Shown: positions 27,395-36,805, counted from the first letter of the stretch. The stretch: DNA of 64,000 nucleotides from UBA6136 sp964386975 (GCA_964386975.1 CAYLUS010000008.1:1-64000); one strand, 5' to 3'. The notes: generated from the letters alone by a model not told the origin. Numbers and translations are program-made.

Positions 27395-27895
27395 ATGATT
27401 AGAGAGCTTTTTAAATTCGGCAAGGCCGATATGCTGATGTGGAGCGGCATTGGCGTCTTCAGCATCATTCTGATTGTTGCTTTCAGCCTGTTCTCAACCG
27501 GGGGCGGTTTGGTTGTGAAAGATTTGTTCGGCATGGCGGTCGTTCTGATCGCACCGGGCTATATCGTGGTAAAGCTCTATCTGGACAATATTGAAATTAG
27601 TGAAAATCTGACCAAGAACCCTGACGTGAATAGGGCGATCGACCTGCTGATCATGTCCATCGGAATCAGCATTGCAACGATCATCCCGATGAACTTCGTC
27701 TGGAATTACCTCCTGACGATGGGCGGTGGAGAAGAAGTAGCCACCGGGGGGGGTGGTAACCTTTGGGGTAACGTCGATGAAGAGCAGATTTACACGGGTA
27801 GTGCTTCCTGGCGCTCCCTGTTTACGGTTGTGATCGTTGTTGGCCTAGCCATTGGTTATAAGGTCTTCGAAGCCAGCCGCAAGAACAAGGCCTAA
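27395..27895 (+). CDS. Membrane protein of unknown function
   Basis: 166 residues with four hydrophobic segments: about 18-36, 44-63, 82-110 and 136-156. A Gly-rich loop (MGGGEEVATGGGGNLWG) lies between the third and fourth segments and a basic tail (EASRKNKA) ends the protein. A good ribosome site (AAGGAG) precedes it. I recognise no family. Confidence 0.6.
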   Translation: MIRELFKFGKADMLMWSGIGVFSIILIVAFSLFSTGGGLVVKDLFGMAVVLIAPGYIVVKLYLDNIEISENLTKNPDVNRAIDLLIMSIGISIATIIPMNFVWNYLLTMGGGEEVATGGGGNLWGNVDEEQIYTGSASWRSLFTVVIVVGLAIGYKVFEASRKNKA

Positions 27896-27900
27896 GTTAA

Positions 27901-28095
27901 ATGTCTCAGCAAAAGCCATCGATCCGTGACGTGATTGCCAGCGTTGCTTCGGCGGCTTTCGGGGTGCAGACCAGTGCCAACCGGGAACGTGACTTCCAGG
28001 CAGGGTCTGCAACTCCTTTTATCATCGGTGGAATCCTTTTCACGGTCATCTTCATCATCAGTATCATCGTCGTTGTGCGAATGGTTCTGGGTTAA
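27901..28095 (+). CDS. DUF2970 small membrane protein
   Basis: 64 residues, starting five bases after the preceding stop. The N-terminal PSIRDVIASVASAAFGVQ and the following NRERDFQAG, then a single C-terminal membrane helix, match DUF2970, a small proteobacterial family of unknown function. Probably in one operon with the upstream membrane protein. Confidence 0.82.
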   Translation: MSQQKPSIRDVIASVASAAFGVQTSANRERDFQAGSATPFIIGGILFTVIFIISIIVVVRMVLG

Positions 28096-28173
28096 AGGGA
28101 TACCGATGCCCAAGTCTTGGGCGTTGGTCTCCACTGCTTCTGTTTTGACAAGCGGGTTTGTGAGCACCACGGT

Positions 28174-28668
28174 ATGATTACCGCGTTGCATCAAGGCATA
28201 AAAGGGCTCGTGTCCATTTTCAGAAAGTTCTTCAGGTGTCATTTCATCCTGATTCTCCTTCTCGGGGTTGAGTCGGGCTATTTGACCGCATGCACAGCCT
28301 TCAAAGGCAAGTCCCTGACGCTCTATCAGGTTCCGGCGGCCGTTCTGGATGCCTTTAAGGAGTTACACCCACTCGCGCGGGACCCTGAATTTATCGAAAC
28401 CTACAAAAAAGGCGTCCGGGTCTATCTTGTGCACTTCACGGAGGGGGAGGAGGCGCATGAAATGACCCTGAATGCCTATGGCAAGCCCATCGTGCCCAAG
28501 GTCAAACCTGAAGAGGCCAACCGGCTGGACGAGGCCAAAGAAGAGTCTACTAAAGCCGCGTCGGAACTTCCCGATGCCCAGCCATCGGCCGGTCCGCTTC
28601 TTACTGAACACCCGAAAGACCGGGTTGTCCATCCGTCGTCGACAGCTAACCCGCCTGCGAGCCCCTGA
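28174..28668 (+). CDS. Putative lipoprotein with PepSY-like region
   Basis: The ATG at 28174 gives 164 residues; a GTG at 28210 is an alternative. A long hydrophobic segment ends in LTAC, a possible lipobox. The following region, from YQVPAAVLDAFKELHP to AHEMTLNAYGKPI, has the helix-then-strand rhythm of PepSY domains. The C-terminal 50 residues are Pro/Ala/Glu/Ser-rich and probably disordered. Function unknown. Confidence 0.55.
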   Translation: MITALHQGIKGLVSIFRKFFRCHFILILLLGVESGYLTACTAFKGKSLTLYQVPAAVLDAFKELHPLARDPEFIETYKKGVRVYLVHFTEGEEAHEMTLNAYGKPIVPKVKPEEANRLDEAKEESTKAASELPDAQPSAGPLLTEHPKDRVVHPSSTANPPASP

Positions 28669-28715
28669 GCGGTTCGCCTCGCGTTTATTTCAACCACCCC
28701 TAAGAGGATGACTCC

Positions 28716-29255
28716 ATGCGACAGACCAATCTGATTCTTTTAAGCGCGCTTCTCGCCCTAAGCGGATGCGTCAGTCAGCAGACCTTTGATCGCGAGCATG
28801 ATCTCAATGAACAGCTCCAGTCCGAGGTCGACAATGACAACGTCAAGATCGAAAAGTTGAATGACCGTCTCCGCATTACCATCGAAGACAGCGTGCTCTA
28901 TCCTTCCGGCAAGGCAGAGCTTTCCGCTGATGGCCGCAAGGCGCTCGATAAAATCATCCCAACGCTCAAGGATGCCGACGCCGATCACCGTATCGAAGTG
29001 GAAGGCTATACCGACGATGTCCCGGTAGGAAAGGCGTTGAAATCCAAGTACAAGACCAATTGGGAACTTTCATCCGCGCGCGCAGCCAGCGTTGTTGAGT
29101 ATCTCCAGAAAAAAGGGGTCGATCCCAGCCGTCTGACCGCTGCAGGACATGGCCAATACCAGCCAACGGCCGACAATTCAACTGACGTCGGTCGTGCTCG
29201 TAACAGGCGGACGGATATTGATCTGGTTCCCGTCAACAACCAGAACAATCCATAA
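28716..29255 (+). CDS. OmpA-family peptidoglycan-binding lipoprotein
   Basis: 179 residues. The lipobox LSGC near residue 18 is followed by a short coiled-coil-like stretch (EHDLNEQLQSEVDNDNVKIE). The OmpA domain includes IEVEGYTDDVPVG, NWELSSARAASVVEYL and the final GRARNRRTDIDL. The last two carry the Asp and Arg that bind diaminopimelate. It likely tethers the outer membrane to peptidoglycan. A strong terminator follows ten bases after the stop. Confidence 0.9.
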   Translation: MRQTNLILLSALLALSGCVSQQTFDREHDLNEQLQSEVDNDNVKIEKLNDRLRITIEDSVLYPSGKAELSADGRKALDKIIPTLKDADADHRIEVEGYTDDVPVGKALKSKYKTNWELSSARAASVVEYLQKKGVDPSRLTAAGHGQYQPTADNSTDVGRARNRRTDIDLVPVNNQNNP

Positions 29256-29264
29256 GATCCGCAG

Positions 29265-29300
29265 CTGCCAGGCGGGGGTTCTCCCTCCTGGCAGTTTTTT
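29265..29300 (+). terminator. Intrinsic terminator after OmpA-like gene
   Basis: CTGCCAGG...CCTGGCAG forms an eight-base stem around a GGG/CCC inner pairing with a TTCT loop and is followed by six T. Confidence 0.93.
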
Positions 29301-29320
29301 CCAAGACAGGAGGCTCTGCA

Positions 29321-29680
29321 ATGCGTGCACGAAACATTTTTATGGGATGTCTGAGTCTGGCGTTTGCCTCGGCAAGCGTCGCCGGGATTGAAACCAGCAG
29401 TCCTGAGCAGCGTGCCAAGCTGCAAACCGAGTACATGCGCGATCACCTCGCGCTTGATACAGGTACACTTGCGAAGGTCAACGTCATCAATCTCAAGTAC
29501 GCCCGGCAACTGGAACCCATCATCAAGGGGGATGACAACCGGTTGTCCAAGATGTCCAAATCCAAGCCGATCATGGCCGCCAAGGATCAGGAAATGAAGG
29601 CCGTGCTGGCCCCGGACCAGTACAGTCAGTACATGGATCAAAAGGATGCCATCAAGGACTATCTTGAAAGCCACCTCTGA
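29321..29680 (+). CDS. Small periplasmic hypothetical protein
   Basis: 119 residues with a signal peptide ending SASVAG and a helical mature part. The spacing LDTGTLAKVNVINLKYARQL and LAPDQYSQYMDQKDAIKDYL resembles the heptad-rich helices of small periplasmic stress proteins such as the Spy/LTXXQ group, but the LTxxQ motif itself is absent. A good AGGAGG site lies nine bases before the ATG, so it is a real gene. Confidence 0.6.
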   Translation: MRARNIFMGCLSLAFASASVAGIETSSPEQRAKLQTEYMRDHLALDTGTLAKVNVINLKYARQLEPIIKGDDNRLSKMSKSKPIMAAKDQEMKAVLAPDQYSQYMDQKDAIKDYLESHL

Positions 29681-29796
29681 TTCGCCTGGAGCCCACGTTT
29701 CAGCGCACCTCACTCCAGGTTTTGACGCCCGGTTCTAGGGAGAGGGGAGGTGGCTGCTGCGTGGGCCGCCGATCCAGCAGAGTTTGACGGGCTTTG

Positions 29797-30516
29797 TCAG
29801 GATGTGGCTTGAGGAACGGCGATCACCTTGAGGTTCCCGAAAGGCGAGGCGTCAATCTGCTGACAGACGAACCCGCTGGTGCCAAGAAGGTGCGCCAATT
29901 CATCGGGATCGTAGAGGCAGACGGGAGCTTCAATGCCATGGACCTCCTGCATGGCAGGATCCAGGGGTGAAAAACGCTCTTCGAGAACCACGTGTCGGCC
30001 CGGATAGCCCCGACCCAGCTCAGAAAGGAGCCCTGAAACGCCCAGATAGAGTCTTCCCTTGGGGTGCATCCAGCGATACAGTTGGCAAAGGAAAGAGCGG
30101 GCGTAGGCGAAGGGGAAATAATGGATGACCCGTTGGCAGACCGCAATTTCAATGCGACCGTGAAGCGGCAGAGCCCTCAGCGCCTGATCCAGATTGAGAA
30201 GGTCGGCCTCAAGATGCATCAGCTGCTTGTGCACCCCTGGGGTAGCCGTTCTGCGCGTAGAGAGAGGTAAGCGGTCAATCGCAATGCACTTTCCACCACG
30301 CTCGGCCATGATGGCGCCCAGCGTTCCATGGCCGCAGCCCAGATCCATACACAGGGGCGACAGACGGCCATCGTTGAGTAACTCGTTCAGGTGGTCGAGC
30401 GCGGCCTGATCTAGGGCGTCGAGGCGCTGACTCTGAATGTCAGCGCCAAACCCAGGGTTCAGCAGTCGCCGTTGGTCGCCGTAGAGATTGAGCCGTGGCG
30501 GCTTCAAGCCCCTCAA
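29797..30516 (-). CDS. Class I SAM-dependent methyltransferase
   Basis: 239 residues. Motif I is MDLGCGHGTLGAI followed by an acidic strand end (KCIAIDRL), and VCQRVIHYFPFAYARSFLCQLY matches motif IV and the following helix of Rossmann methyltransferases. The substrate is unknown. It begins with TTG, about 20 bases after the rho stop, and may be the last gene of the rho transcript. Confidence 0.78.
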   Translation of the reverse strand: MRGLKPPRLNLYGDQRRLLNPGFGADIQSQRLDALDQAALDHLNELLNDGRLSPLCMDLGCGHGTLGAIMAERGGKCIAIDRLPLSTRRTATPGVHKQLMHLEADLLNLDQALRALPLHGRIEIAVCQRVIHYFPFAYARSFLCQLYRWMHPKGRLYLGVSGLLSELGRGYPGRHVVLEERFSPLDPAMQEVHGIEAPVCLYDPDELAHLLGTSGFVCQQIDASPFGNLKVIAVPQATS

Positions 30517-30536
30517 ACGCTCCCTTTGGTCCCCGA

Positions 30537-31793
30537 TCAGCGCTTCATCATGTCGAAGAACTCTTGATTGGTCTTCGTATCCTTGAGTTTTCCGAGCAGG
30601 AACTCACTTGCGGCCATCTCATCCATGGGCTGAAGGATCTTGCGCAGAATCCAGCATTTCTGCAGTTCATCCGGTGGCACCAGGTACTCTTCGCGGCGGG
30701 TCCCGGAACGGTTGATGTTGATGGCGGGGTAGATGCGCTTTTCTGCAATCTTGCGTTCCAGATGCAACTCGTTGTTGCCGGTGCCCTTGAACTCCTCATA
30801 AATCACTTCGTCCATGCGCGAGCCGGTATCAATCAGAGCGGTCGCAATGATTGTCAGGCTGCCGCCTTCCTCGATATTGCGGGCAGCCCCAAAGAAACGC
30901 TTGGGTCTCTCAAGGGCATTGGCGTCGACACCACCCGTCAAAATCTTTCCTGAGGCTGGTACAACCGTGTTGTAGGCGCGGGCTAGTCGGGTGATGGAGT
31001 CCAGCAGTATGACCACGTCGCGCTTGTGTTCGACCAGACGCTTGGCCTTTTCGAGAATCATTTCGGCGACCTGCACGTGGCGAGCCGGCGGTTCGTCAAA
31101 GGTGCTGGAAACCACTTCGCCTTTGACGCTGCGCTGCATTTCCGTGACTTCTTCCGGTCGCTCGTCAATCAGGAGAACGATCAGATAGCACTCCGGGTAT
31201 TTTTCGGCGATGGAATGCGCGATGTTCTGCAGAATCATGGTCTTGCCCGCTTTCGGCGGGGAGACAATTAGCCCACGCTGGCCCTTGCCGATCGGCGCCA
31301 CCAGATCCATGACCCGCGCCGTCAGATCCTCGGTGGTTCCGTTGCCGAGTTCAAGTTGCAACCGCGATTTTGGAAAAAGGGGTGTCAGGTTCGAAAACAG
31401 AATCTTATGTTTTGCGTTTTCTGGTGGCTCATAGTTGATCTGCTCGACCTTCAGCATTGCGAAATAGCGCTCGCCTTCTTTGGGCGGGCGAATCTTGCCG
31501 GAGATGGTATCGCCGGTCCTGAGACTGAAGCGCCGGATTTGGCTTGGAGAGACGTAGATATCGTCCGGTCCTGCGAGGAACGAGCAGTCAGCCGACCTCA
31601 AGAAACCGTAGCCATCGGAGAGGATTTCGAGCACGCCATCGCCATAGATGTCCTCACCGCTCTTGGCCTGTTTTTTCAGGATCGAGAAAATCAGATCCTG
31701 TTTGCGGGTTCGGGCTACGCCCTCAATTTCAAGGGTTTCAGAAATTTCAATGAGTTCAGCGACAGGTTTGCGCTTGAGATCGGTCAGGTTCAT
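30537..31793 (-). CDS. rho: Transcription termination factor Rho
   Basis: Hexameric RNA helicase that ends transcription, 418 residues. The RNA-binding domain contains YGDGVLEILSDGYGFLRS and DDIYVSPSQIRRF, Walker A is PPKAGKTMIL, Walker B VVILLDSITRLARAYN, and the Q/R-loop region GGVDANALERPKRFFGAARN. It lies downstream of trxA on the same strand, the standard proteobacterial order. The roughly 210-base leader between them shows no clear hairpin terminator; in E. coli the rho leader is autoregulated. Confidence 0.98.
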   Translation of the reverse strand: MNLTDLKRKPVAELIEISETLEIEGVARTRKQDLIFSILKKQAKSGEDIYGDGVLEILSDGYGFLRSADCSFLAGPDDIYVSPSQIRRFSLRTGDTISGKIRPPKEGERYFAMLKVEQINYEPPENAKHKILFSNLTPLFPKSRLQLELGNGTTEDLTARVMDLVAPIGKGQRGLIVSPPKAGKTMILQNIAHSIAEKYPECYLIVLLIDERPEEVTEMQRSVKGEVVSSTFDEPPARHVQVAEMILEKAKRLVEHKRDVVILLDSITRLARAYNTVVPASGKILTGGVDANALERPKRFFGAARNIEEGGSLTIIATALIDTGSRMDEVIYEEFKGTGNNELHLERKIAEKRIYPAININRSGTRREEYLVPPDELQKCWILRKILQPMDEMAASEFLLGKLKDTKTNQEFFDMMKR

Positions 31794-32004
31794 GGATGGT
31801 TGAGGATGGTAGGCTGAGATCAGATTGGGTTGTCATCACGGGCTGGAGACTTGAGCCGCCGCGCTTGCCGCGGTGGGGTCGGGAGTATCCCAGATTGGGA
31901 TATCAGGGCGTGACGAGAAGGGACGGGTCTGGTTGGTTTATGGATTGGTGGTTCGAGGGGGTCTGCTTTCGCAAAGGGTAGAGGCAGATCCCCCGCGTCG
32001 CCGT

Positions 32005-32331
32005 TCAGAGATTGGCGTCAAGGAAAGCCGCGAGTTGCGACTTGGCCAGTGCGCCGACTTTGGTCGCATGAACATCACCGTCTTTGAAGAGAATCAGTGT
32101 CGGGATGCCACGTACCCCATATTTCTGGGGGCTACCAGGATTACTGTCGATATTGACCTTGGCGACGACAACGCGGCCTTTGTACTCTGTTGCGATCTCT
32201 TCAAGGATCGGGGCGATCATTTTGCATGGGCCACACCATTCAGCCCAGAAGTCGACAAGCACCGGGGTTCCGGACTTGAGTACCTGTTCGTCAAAGTCGG
32301 TATCACCGACATTCAAGATGTTTTCACTCAC
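32005..32331 (-). CDS. trxA: Thioredoxin 1
   Basis: 108-residue dithiol oxidoreductase with the active site WAEWCGPCKM and the cis-proline region GIPTLILF. I place the start at the GTG at 32331 because GGGAGAA lies just upstream and the protein then begins SENILNV as in other TrxA. A longer frame to 32424 adds 31 unconserved residues. It precedes rho on the minus strand. Confidence 0.95.
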   Translation of the reverse strand: MSENILNVGDTDFDEQVLKSGTPVLVDFWAEWCGPCKMIAPILEEIATEYKGRVVVAKVNIDSNPGSPQKYGVRGIPTLILFKDGDVHATKVGALAKSQLAAFLDANL

Positions 32332-32576
32332 GCACTTCTCCCGTGAATCCAAAAGGGGGGACAGAGATATTTTAAACCGGGCGCGGACCCGAGCCGGATC
32401 CCAATGAACTGAGCGATCGCTCAACTGCGTATTATTTGAGCCTAAAGAATCTGTAAATGCAAGCCCTGCTGCCCGGGGGATTCCGCGCTGTCATTGTACT
32501 GGCCAATGGCTGGACCAAGGATGGCTCTTCTCACGTGCTGTCCTTGATCGGATCGCGGGTGGATGCAGGGCATTTA

Positions 32577-33215
32577 TCAGGTCCCAGGGCGCTCCCGAAA
32601 CTCCGGGCGAAGATGGGATCGGTCACCCAGGCGTTCGAGACGCGGGCCGTGATCATTGAATGCAATAATAGAAAGCGCGGCGACCGAGATGCCGATGCGG
32701 TCACGGTACCCACCAATATCGATTCCCAGCACGGCACAGATCAGGATGCGAATGGTGGCCTTGTGTGAGACCAGAAGAATATCGCCCGAGGTATGCTCGC
32801 GCTGGATTTCATCGAGTACATTCAGCGCTCGTCGTGCCACATCGATGCCGCGTTCACCCCCAGTGGGTGCATTCCAACCGGCATCGGTCGACCACTTAAG
32901 GTAATCCTCCGGGTAGTGTTGGCGGACCCAGTCCGGGCTTTTTCCTTCCCATTCACCAAAGTGCACCTCGCTGAGTCCCGGTCGGACCTGTAGTTCAAGT
33001 CCACGCGCCTGACAGAGTGGCGTTGCTGTCTGCATCGCTCGACGCATTGGACTGACATACGCAGCTTTGAAAGCGTGTGCTTGGTAGGCAGTTCCAAAGT
33101 CCTCAGCCATTGCATGACCCTCGGGCGTCAGGTCCGGATCGATCGTGCCGCAGAAACCACCGGAGGCACTGGCCGTGGTTTCCCCATGACGGAGGAGATA
33201 GAGGTTGAGACTCAT
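32577..33215 (-). CDS. Histidine phosphatase superfamily protein
   Basis: 212 residues of the phosphoglycerate-mutase-like branch. LLRHGET carries the phosphorylated histidine, SPMRRAMQTA the second arginine region and LLVSHKATIRIL the second catalytic histidine. ELQVRPGLSEVHFGEWEG is typical of GpmB/CobC-like members. Candidate substrates include phospho-sugars or cobalamin precursors, and metH elsewhere in the window makes the latter interesting but unproved. Confidence 0.88.
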   Translation of the reverse strand: MSLNLYLLRHGETTASASGGFCGTIDPDLTPEGHAMAEDFGTAYQAHAFKAAYVSPMRRAMQTATPLCQARGLELQVRPGLSEVHFGEWEGKSPDWVRQHYPEDYLKWSTDAGWNAPTGGERGIDVARRALNVLDEIQREHTSGDILLVSHKATIRILICAVLGIDIGGYRDRIGISVAALSIIAFNDHGPRLERLGDRSHLRPEFRERPGT

Positions 33216-33368
33216 AGCGGAATTCCTTCTTGGAGTGGCATCTTAAGGAGAGGAGGCGATCTTATCGGATTTAAGACGGAGGGGGATGCACTAGAGTCTA
33301 AAATCCAGTTGAAGCGGATGGGGGTCGTCCCCACATCCCAAGGTGTGATCCGATTTTCAAGGAGTGCG

Positions 33369-34394
33369 ATGAAATTCAAAGACTACTATGAGGTGCTTGG
33401 CATCCCTCGTGATGCTTCGGCGGATCAAATCAAGAAGGCCTATCGGAAACTGGCCCATCAGTACCATCCGGATATTTCCAAGGATCCTCAGGGCGAGGAA
33501 AAATTCAAGGAGGTCAATGAGGCCTATAAGACCCTTAAGGATCCGGAGCTGAGGAAGGCCTATGACGGGCTCGGCCGACATGATTCAGGTGAATCGTTCA
33601 GGCCGCCACCAGACTGGGGCAGTCATTTCCGCCAGAGCGGCCAAGGGGGATTTGATCCTTCCGACTTTGAGATGCATGGGGGATTCGAGGGGGTCGACCT
33701 TGGCGATCTGTTTGAACATCTGTCGAGAGCGCGTGGGGGCTCCGGCGGCTTTTCTTCCCATGGTCGTGGTGCGCATGCCCAAGGCCAGCCTCTCCCTGTC
33801 CGCGGCCAGGACTTTGAAGTCGGAGCCGAGATCCGCTTTTTAGACGCCTTCGAGGGGACGATTCTGGAGATGGCGCTGGACATGCCAGAGTATGACCCGG
33901 AAGGTCGTATTCATCGTGTCCCTCAGAATTTCAAAGCCCGCATTCCAAAGGGAGTCACAGATGGTCAGCGGATGCGACTCGCGGGCAAGGGCGGAAAAGG
34001 CCTGAATGGCGGACCCAACGGGGATCTGTATATCACCCTCAGGCTCAAGCCGGATCCGGTGTTCCGAAGCAGTGGACATGATCTTTACATGGACTTGCCG
34101 GTGAGCCCTTGGGAGGCGGCGTTGGGTGCCCAGATCGAGGTTCCTCAGGTGGATGGCGGTAGTCTCAGTGTCAAGGTGCCGGGTGGTATTTCCTCCGGTC
34201 GAAAAATGCGTCTGGCCGGCAAGGGCCTTCCCAAGCCCAAGGAGGGCAGAGGTGATCTTTACATCATCATTCACGTCATCACGCCGACACATCTGGAGGG
34301 GGATGAGCGGCGGCTGTTTGAGGAATTGGCACGCGTATCAAAATTCAATCCCAGGGCACATCTGGGTCCTCAGGCATCGGGGCACTCCGCATGA
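33369..34394 (+). CDS. cbpA: DnaJ-family co-chaperone CbpA
   Basis: 341 residues. The J domain occupies residues 1-68 with the HPD tripeptide in HQYHPDIS. A Gly/Phe-rich linker follows, then two C-terminal substrate-binding domains (FLDAFEGTILEMALD and VSPWEAALGAQIEVP). It lacks the zinc-finger repeats of DnaJ, so it is CbpA/DnaJ type II. The ATG at 33369 starts MKFKDYYEVLG; earlier in-frame codons extend into the unrelated upstream region. The ATGA overlap with cbpM couples the pair. Confidence 0.95.
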   Translation: MKFKDYYEVLGIPRDASADQIKKAYRKLAHQYHPDISKDPQGEEKFKEVNEAYKTLKDPELRKAYDGLGRHDSGESFRPPPDWGSHFRQSGQGGFDPSDFEMHGGFEGVDLGDLFEHLSRARGGSGGFSSHGRGAHAQGQPLPVRGQDFEVGAEIRFLDAFEGTILEMALDMPEYDPEGRIHRVPQNFKARIPKGVTDGQRMRLAGKGGKGLNGGPNGDLYITLRLKPDPVFRSSGHDLYMDLPVSPWEAALGAQIEVPQVDGGSLSVKVPGGISSGRKMRLAGKGLPKPKEGRGDLYIIIHVITPTHLEGDERRLFEELARVSKFNPRAHLGPQASGHSA

Positions 34395-34714
34395 AAAGCA
34401 ACATCATTGACGCCGAAATTACCCAGCTCACCTTGACTGAATTTTCACAAGCCTCGGGTCTGTCAGCGGCGGACGTTCTGGAACTGGTCGAACTGGGCGT
34501 GCTCATACCCGAGGGTGCCAGCGCCGTGGACTGGTTGTTTTCCGAACAGTCAACGCAGCTGATTGGGCGTCTTAGGCGCTTGCAACAAGACTTTGAACTG
34601 AGCCTTGATCTGCATGCTCTGGCCCTGGGCTATCGATTGCTCGAGCGCATCCAGGATCTTGAGCATGCCCTTCACGTGGAGCGCCTTCATCGGTCCAGCG
34701 CCCATTCGGAGTGA
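34391..34714 (+). CDS. cbpM: CbpA modulator CbpM
   Basis: 107 residues of the MerR-like chaperone modulator family. EFSQASGLSAADVLELVELGVL is the helix-turn-helix-like start, and RLRRLQQDFELSLDLHALALGYRLLERI is the CbpM signature region. In E. coli CbpM inhibits CbpA by binding its J domain. The ATG overlaps the cbpA TGA. Confidence 0.92.
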   Translation: MKSNIIDAEITQLTLTEFSQASGLSAADVLELVELGVLIPEGASAVDWLFSEQSTQLIGRLRRLQQDFELSLDLHALALGYRLLERIQDLEHALHVERLHRSSAHSE

Positions 34715-34730
34715 GAGAAGCGAGCAAGTT

Positions 34731-35183
34731 ATGCGACTCCTTTGGATTGGTCTTCGGCCGGGACGCGATCAACCGGTTATCGAACCTCAAAGTGCTGATT
34801 TGCGGGTGGGCGCAGGTATTGTGGGTGACCGATTCAAACCCTCCAAGGGTTCCAAGCGGGAAGTGACGCTGCTTCTGACTCCGCAGATAGAGACGATATC
34901 GGCAGCGATTGGTCACGTCATTCCATACGCCATGTTGCGCCGAAACCTAGTCATTGAGACTGATGTCGATCAGCTGTGCTCAGCGCAACGATATCGCCTT
35001 GGTGATGCGCTGATTGAAATCACCGGGACTTGCCCCCCCTGTGGCCGAATGCGCGAAAAGATCGGCGATCCCGGATTTCGCGCCATGCGCGGTCGCGGTG
35101 GCTTCACGGCGCGCGTCATTAGGGCAGGGAGGATCCGGATCGATGACCCGCTGATATTACTGGGTAACGACACGTCTGATTAA
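34731..35183 (+). CDS. MOSC domain protein
   Basis: 150 residues forming one MOSC (molybdenum cofactor sulfurase C-terminal) domain. GDRFKPSKGSKREVTLL, RRNLVIE and TGTCPPCGRM with its conserved cysteine are diagnostic. Stand-alone MOSC proteins are thought to handle sulfur for metal-sulfur cofactors or detoxify N-hydroxylated compounds; exact role unknown. It starts 16 bases after cbpM and converges on the MutS-like gene. Confidence 0.88.
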   Translation: MRLLWIGLRPGRDQPVIEPQSADLRVGAGIVGDRFKPSKGSKREVTLLLTPQIETISAAIGHVIPYAMLRRNLVIETDVDQLCSAQRYRLGDALIEITGTCPPCGRMREKIGDPGFRAMRGRGGFTARVIRAGRIRIDDPLILLGNDTSD

Positions 35184-35197
35184 TTGCAGTCAAAAGA

Positions 35198-36805
35198 TCA
35201 GCTGGGTGTCCCTTTGAGGAGGCGATCGATGTCCTCCTTGGCAAAGCCGATCTTGCGGGCGACACGGCCTGCGTGACTGACTCTCGAAATGCCGGAGACG
35301 ACCCGATAGGTCGGCTGCTCGCCTTTGAATTCGACCTGCCTTGGGTTGGCCAGCGCATGATCCTTGTATTCATCTACCAGTGCGTGGTTGTGGGTAATCA
35401 GGAGCGTCGAATTGCCCCGCTGACAGAAGCCGTCGAGAATCGTTCTTGAGATTTCGATTTTCTCCTCGTGGGTCGTCCCTTCCGACAGCTCATCCATGAT
35501 CACCAGGCTTTCAGGGGTTGTATTAACAAAGATCGCCTTGGTCCTCTTGAGTTCGGTGCCAAATCGACCTTCGCCATCCTCCAACTGACTGATCTCAGGC
35601 GTTTGGTAATAGATGCGGTCGGCAACCGCCATCTCGGCGCTTTCAGCGGGCACGTAGCCGCCAATTTGCGCCATCAGTTGAGTTTGCGCCAACGTCTTGC
35701 AGAAGGCCGTCTTTCCACCACTATTAGGGCCCGTGATGAGTGTCAGACGCGCCTTTTCCAGATTGATGTCATTGCCGACATAGGCCTCATTCTCTTTGGC
35801 GAGAATGGGATTTCGGACTTCTGTCAATTTCAGCATGTGCTGTTTAGACCCCTTCAGAGACGGCATGACCATGGGGTGTTTGAAGGCAGATCGATGCTCA
35901 ATCATCGACAATAGCTCGTCCAGTTGTCCCAGACTGTCCAGTGCACGGTGGACTTCGGGGGCACGCCTCAAATAATCGCGGGTAGGGTAAATGCAGCCAT
36001 CACGGTCAAAACCACCCACAATCGGTATGTAGAGCAATGCCACTGGAAACAGGAACAGCCAGAGAAAGGAGGCAATCTCGGCGACAATTTCCATCACTAG
36101 AGGCACGAATTCAGCAGCCAGCAACAGCCCTACAACAAAGAGGGTCAGTCCGACGGGCTTGAAAAGGGAAGGATTGAAGCGAATGGCAGGCGTGTACCAG
36201 CGCCGCTCGGATTGGGGGATGATTCCCTTTTCTGTCCGGTAGATCGGTCCTTTGGCCAGGGCATGGGCGCGGGATTTACCAAAGTCACGAAGGTTATCAA
36301 GGATACCTTCAAGGTAGGGACTGCTGACGGAGCCCACCGCTTCGGCTCCCTCGACCAGTTCGGTCAGGAGTCGCGTGCCCTTGATAAAAGATCCATAGCC
36401 ATAGCCTTCAACCTCGAGTTCATTGGCCTTTGACCCCACCAGCCCGATGAAGGAGCCATAAAGAAGGTCGTAGAGGTCTTTCTCGTCTTTTTTGGCACGC
36501 CCGACCAACGCCTTGATTTTTTTCATTACGTTTTCATCGGACTCGATTTCAAGAACTGCCGCCTGTTTAGCCTTAAGGAGATCAAGTCGCTGCAGCGGAG
36601 ACTGAAGCGAGCGCATGAGAACCGCAGACCCAATTTGCGTTCGGGTGTGATCCAGACTATGGAATAACTTATCAACTTCGATTGCCCTGAAGGTCGAGGG
36701 ATCGATCACTCGCTCAGGCTGCTCAGGGAGGTCACTGGCTTTTGGAGGCTTCAGGGACGTCGGGTTGAGGATGGTGGTGTACTGTTCGTTGAGAAGGTTT
36801 TGCAT
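35198..36805 (-). CDS. MutS-like ATPase with internal membrane segment
   Basis: 535 residues. The N-terminal part (FHSLDHTRTQIGSAVLMRSL) resembles the MutS lever region. Residues about 215-265 form two hydrophobic helices (SLFKPVGLTLFVVGLLLA and LWLFLFPVALLYIPIVGG). The C-terminal MutS ATPase has LITGPNSGGKTAF as Walker A, FVNTTPESLVIMDELSEGT as Walker B, and ITHNHALVDEY. It lacks the mismatch-recognition and clamp domains, so classical mismatch repair is unlikely. Related membrane MutS-like proteins exist in several phyla but have no settled function. Confidence 0.82.
   Translation of the reverse strand: MQNLLNEQYTTILNPTSLKPPKASDLPEQPERVIDPSTFRAIEVDKLFHSLDHTRTQIGSAVLMRSLQSPLQRLDLLKAKQAAVLEIESDENVMKKIKALVGRAKKDEKDLYDLLYGSFIGLVGSKANELEVEGYGYGSFIKGTRLLTELVEGAEAVGSVSSPYLEGILDNLRDFGKSRAHALAKGPIYRTEKGIIPQSERRWYTPAIRFNPSLFKPVGLTLFVVGLLLAAEFVPLVMEIVAEIASFLWLFLFPVALLYIPIVGGFDRDGCIYPTRDYLRRAPEVHRALDSLGQLDELLSMIEHRSAFKHPMVMPSLKGSKQHMLKLTEVRNPILAKENEAYVGNDINLEKARLTLITGPNSGGKTAFCKTLAQTQLMAQIGGYVPAESAEMAVADRIYYQTPEISQLEDGEGRFGTELKRTKAIFVNTTPESLVIMDELSEGTTHEEKIEISRTILDGFCQRGNSTLLITHNHALVDEYKDHALANPRQVEFKGEQPTYRVVSGISRVSHAGRVARKIGFAKEDIDRLLKGTPS

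Noticed and set aside
33075..33368. N-terminal extension of CbpA
   Set aside because: The J domain begins at the ATG at 33369; the extension overlaps the divergent phosphatase gene.
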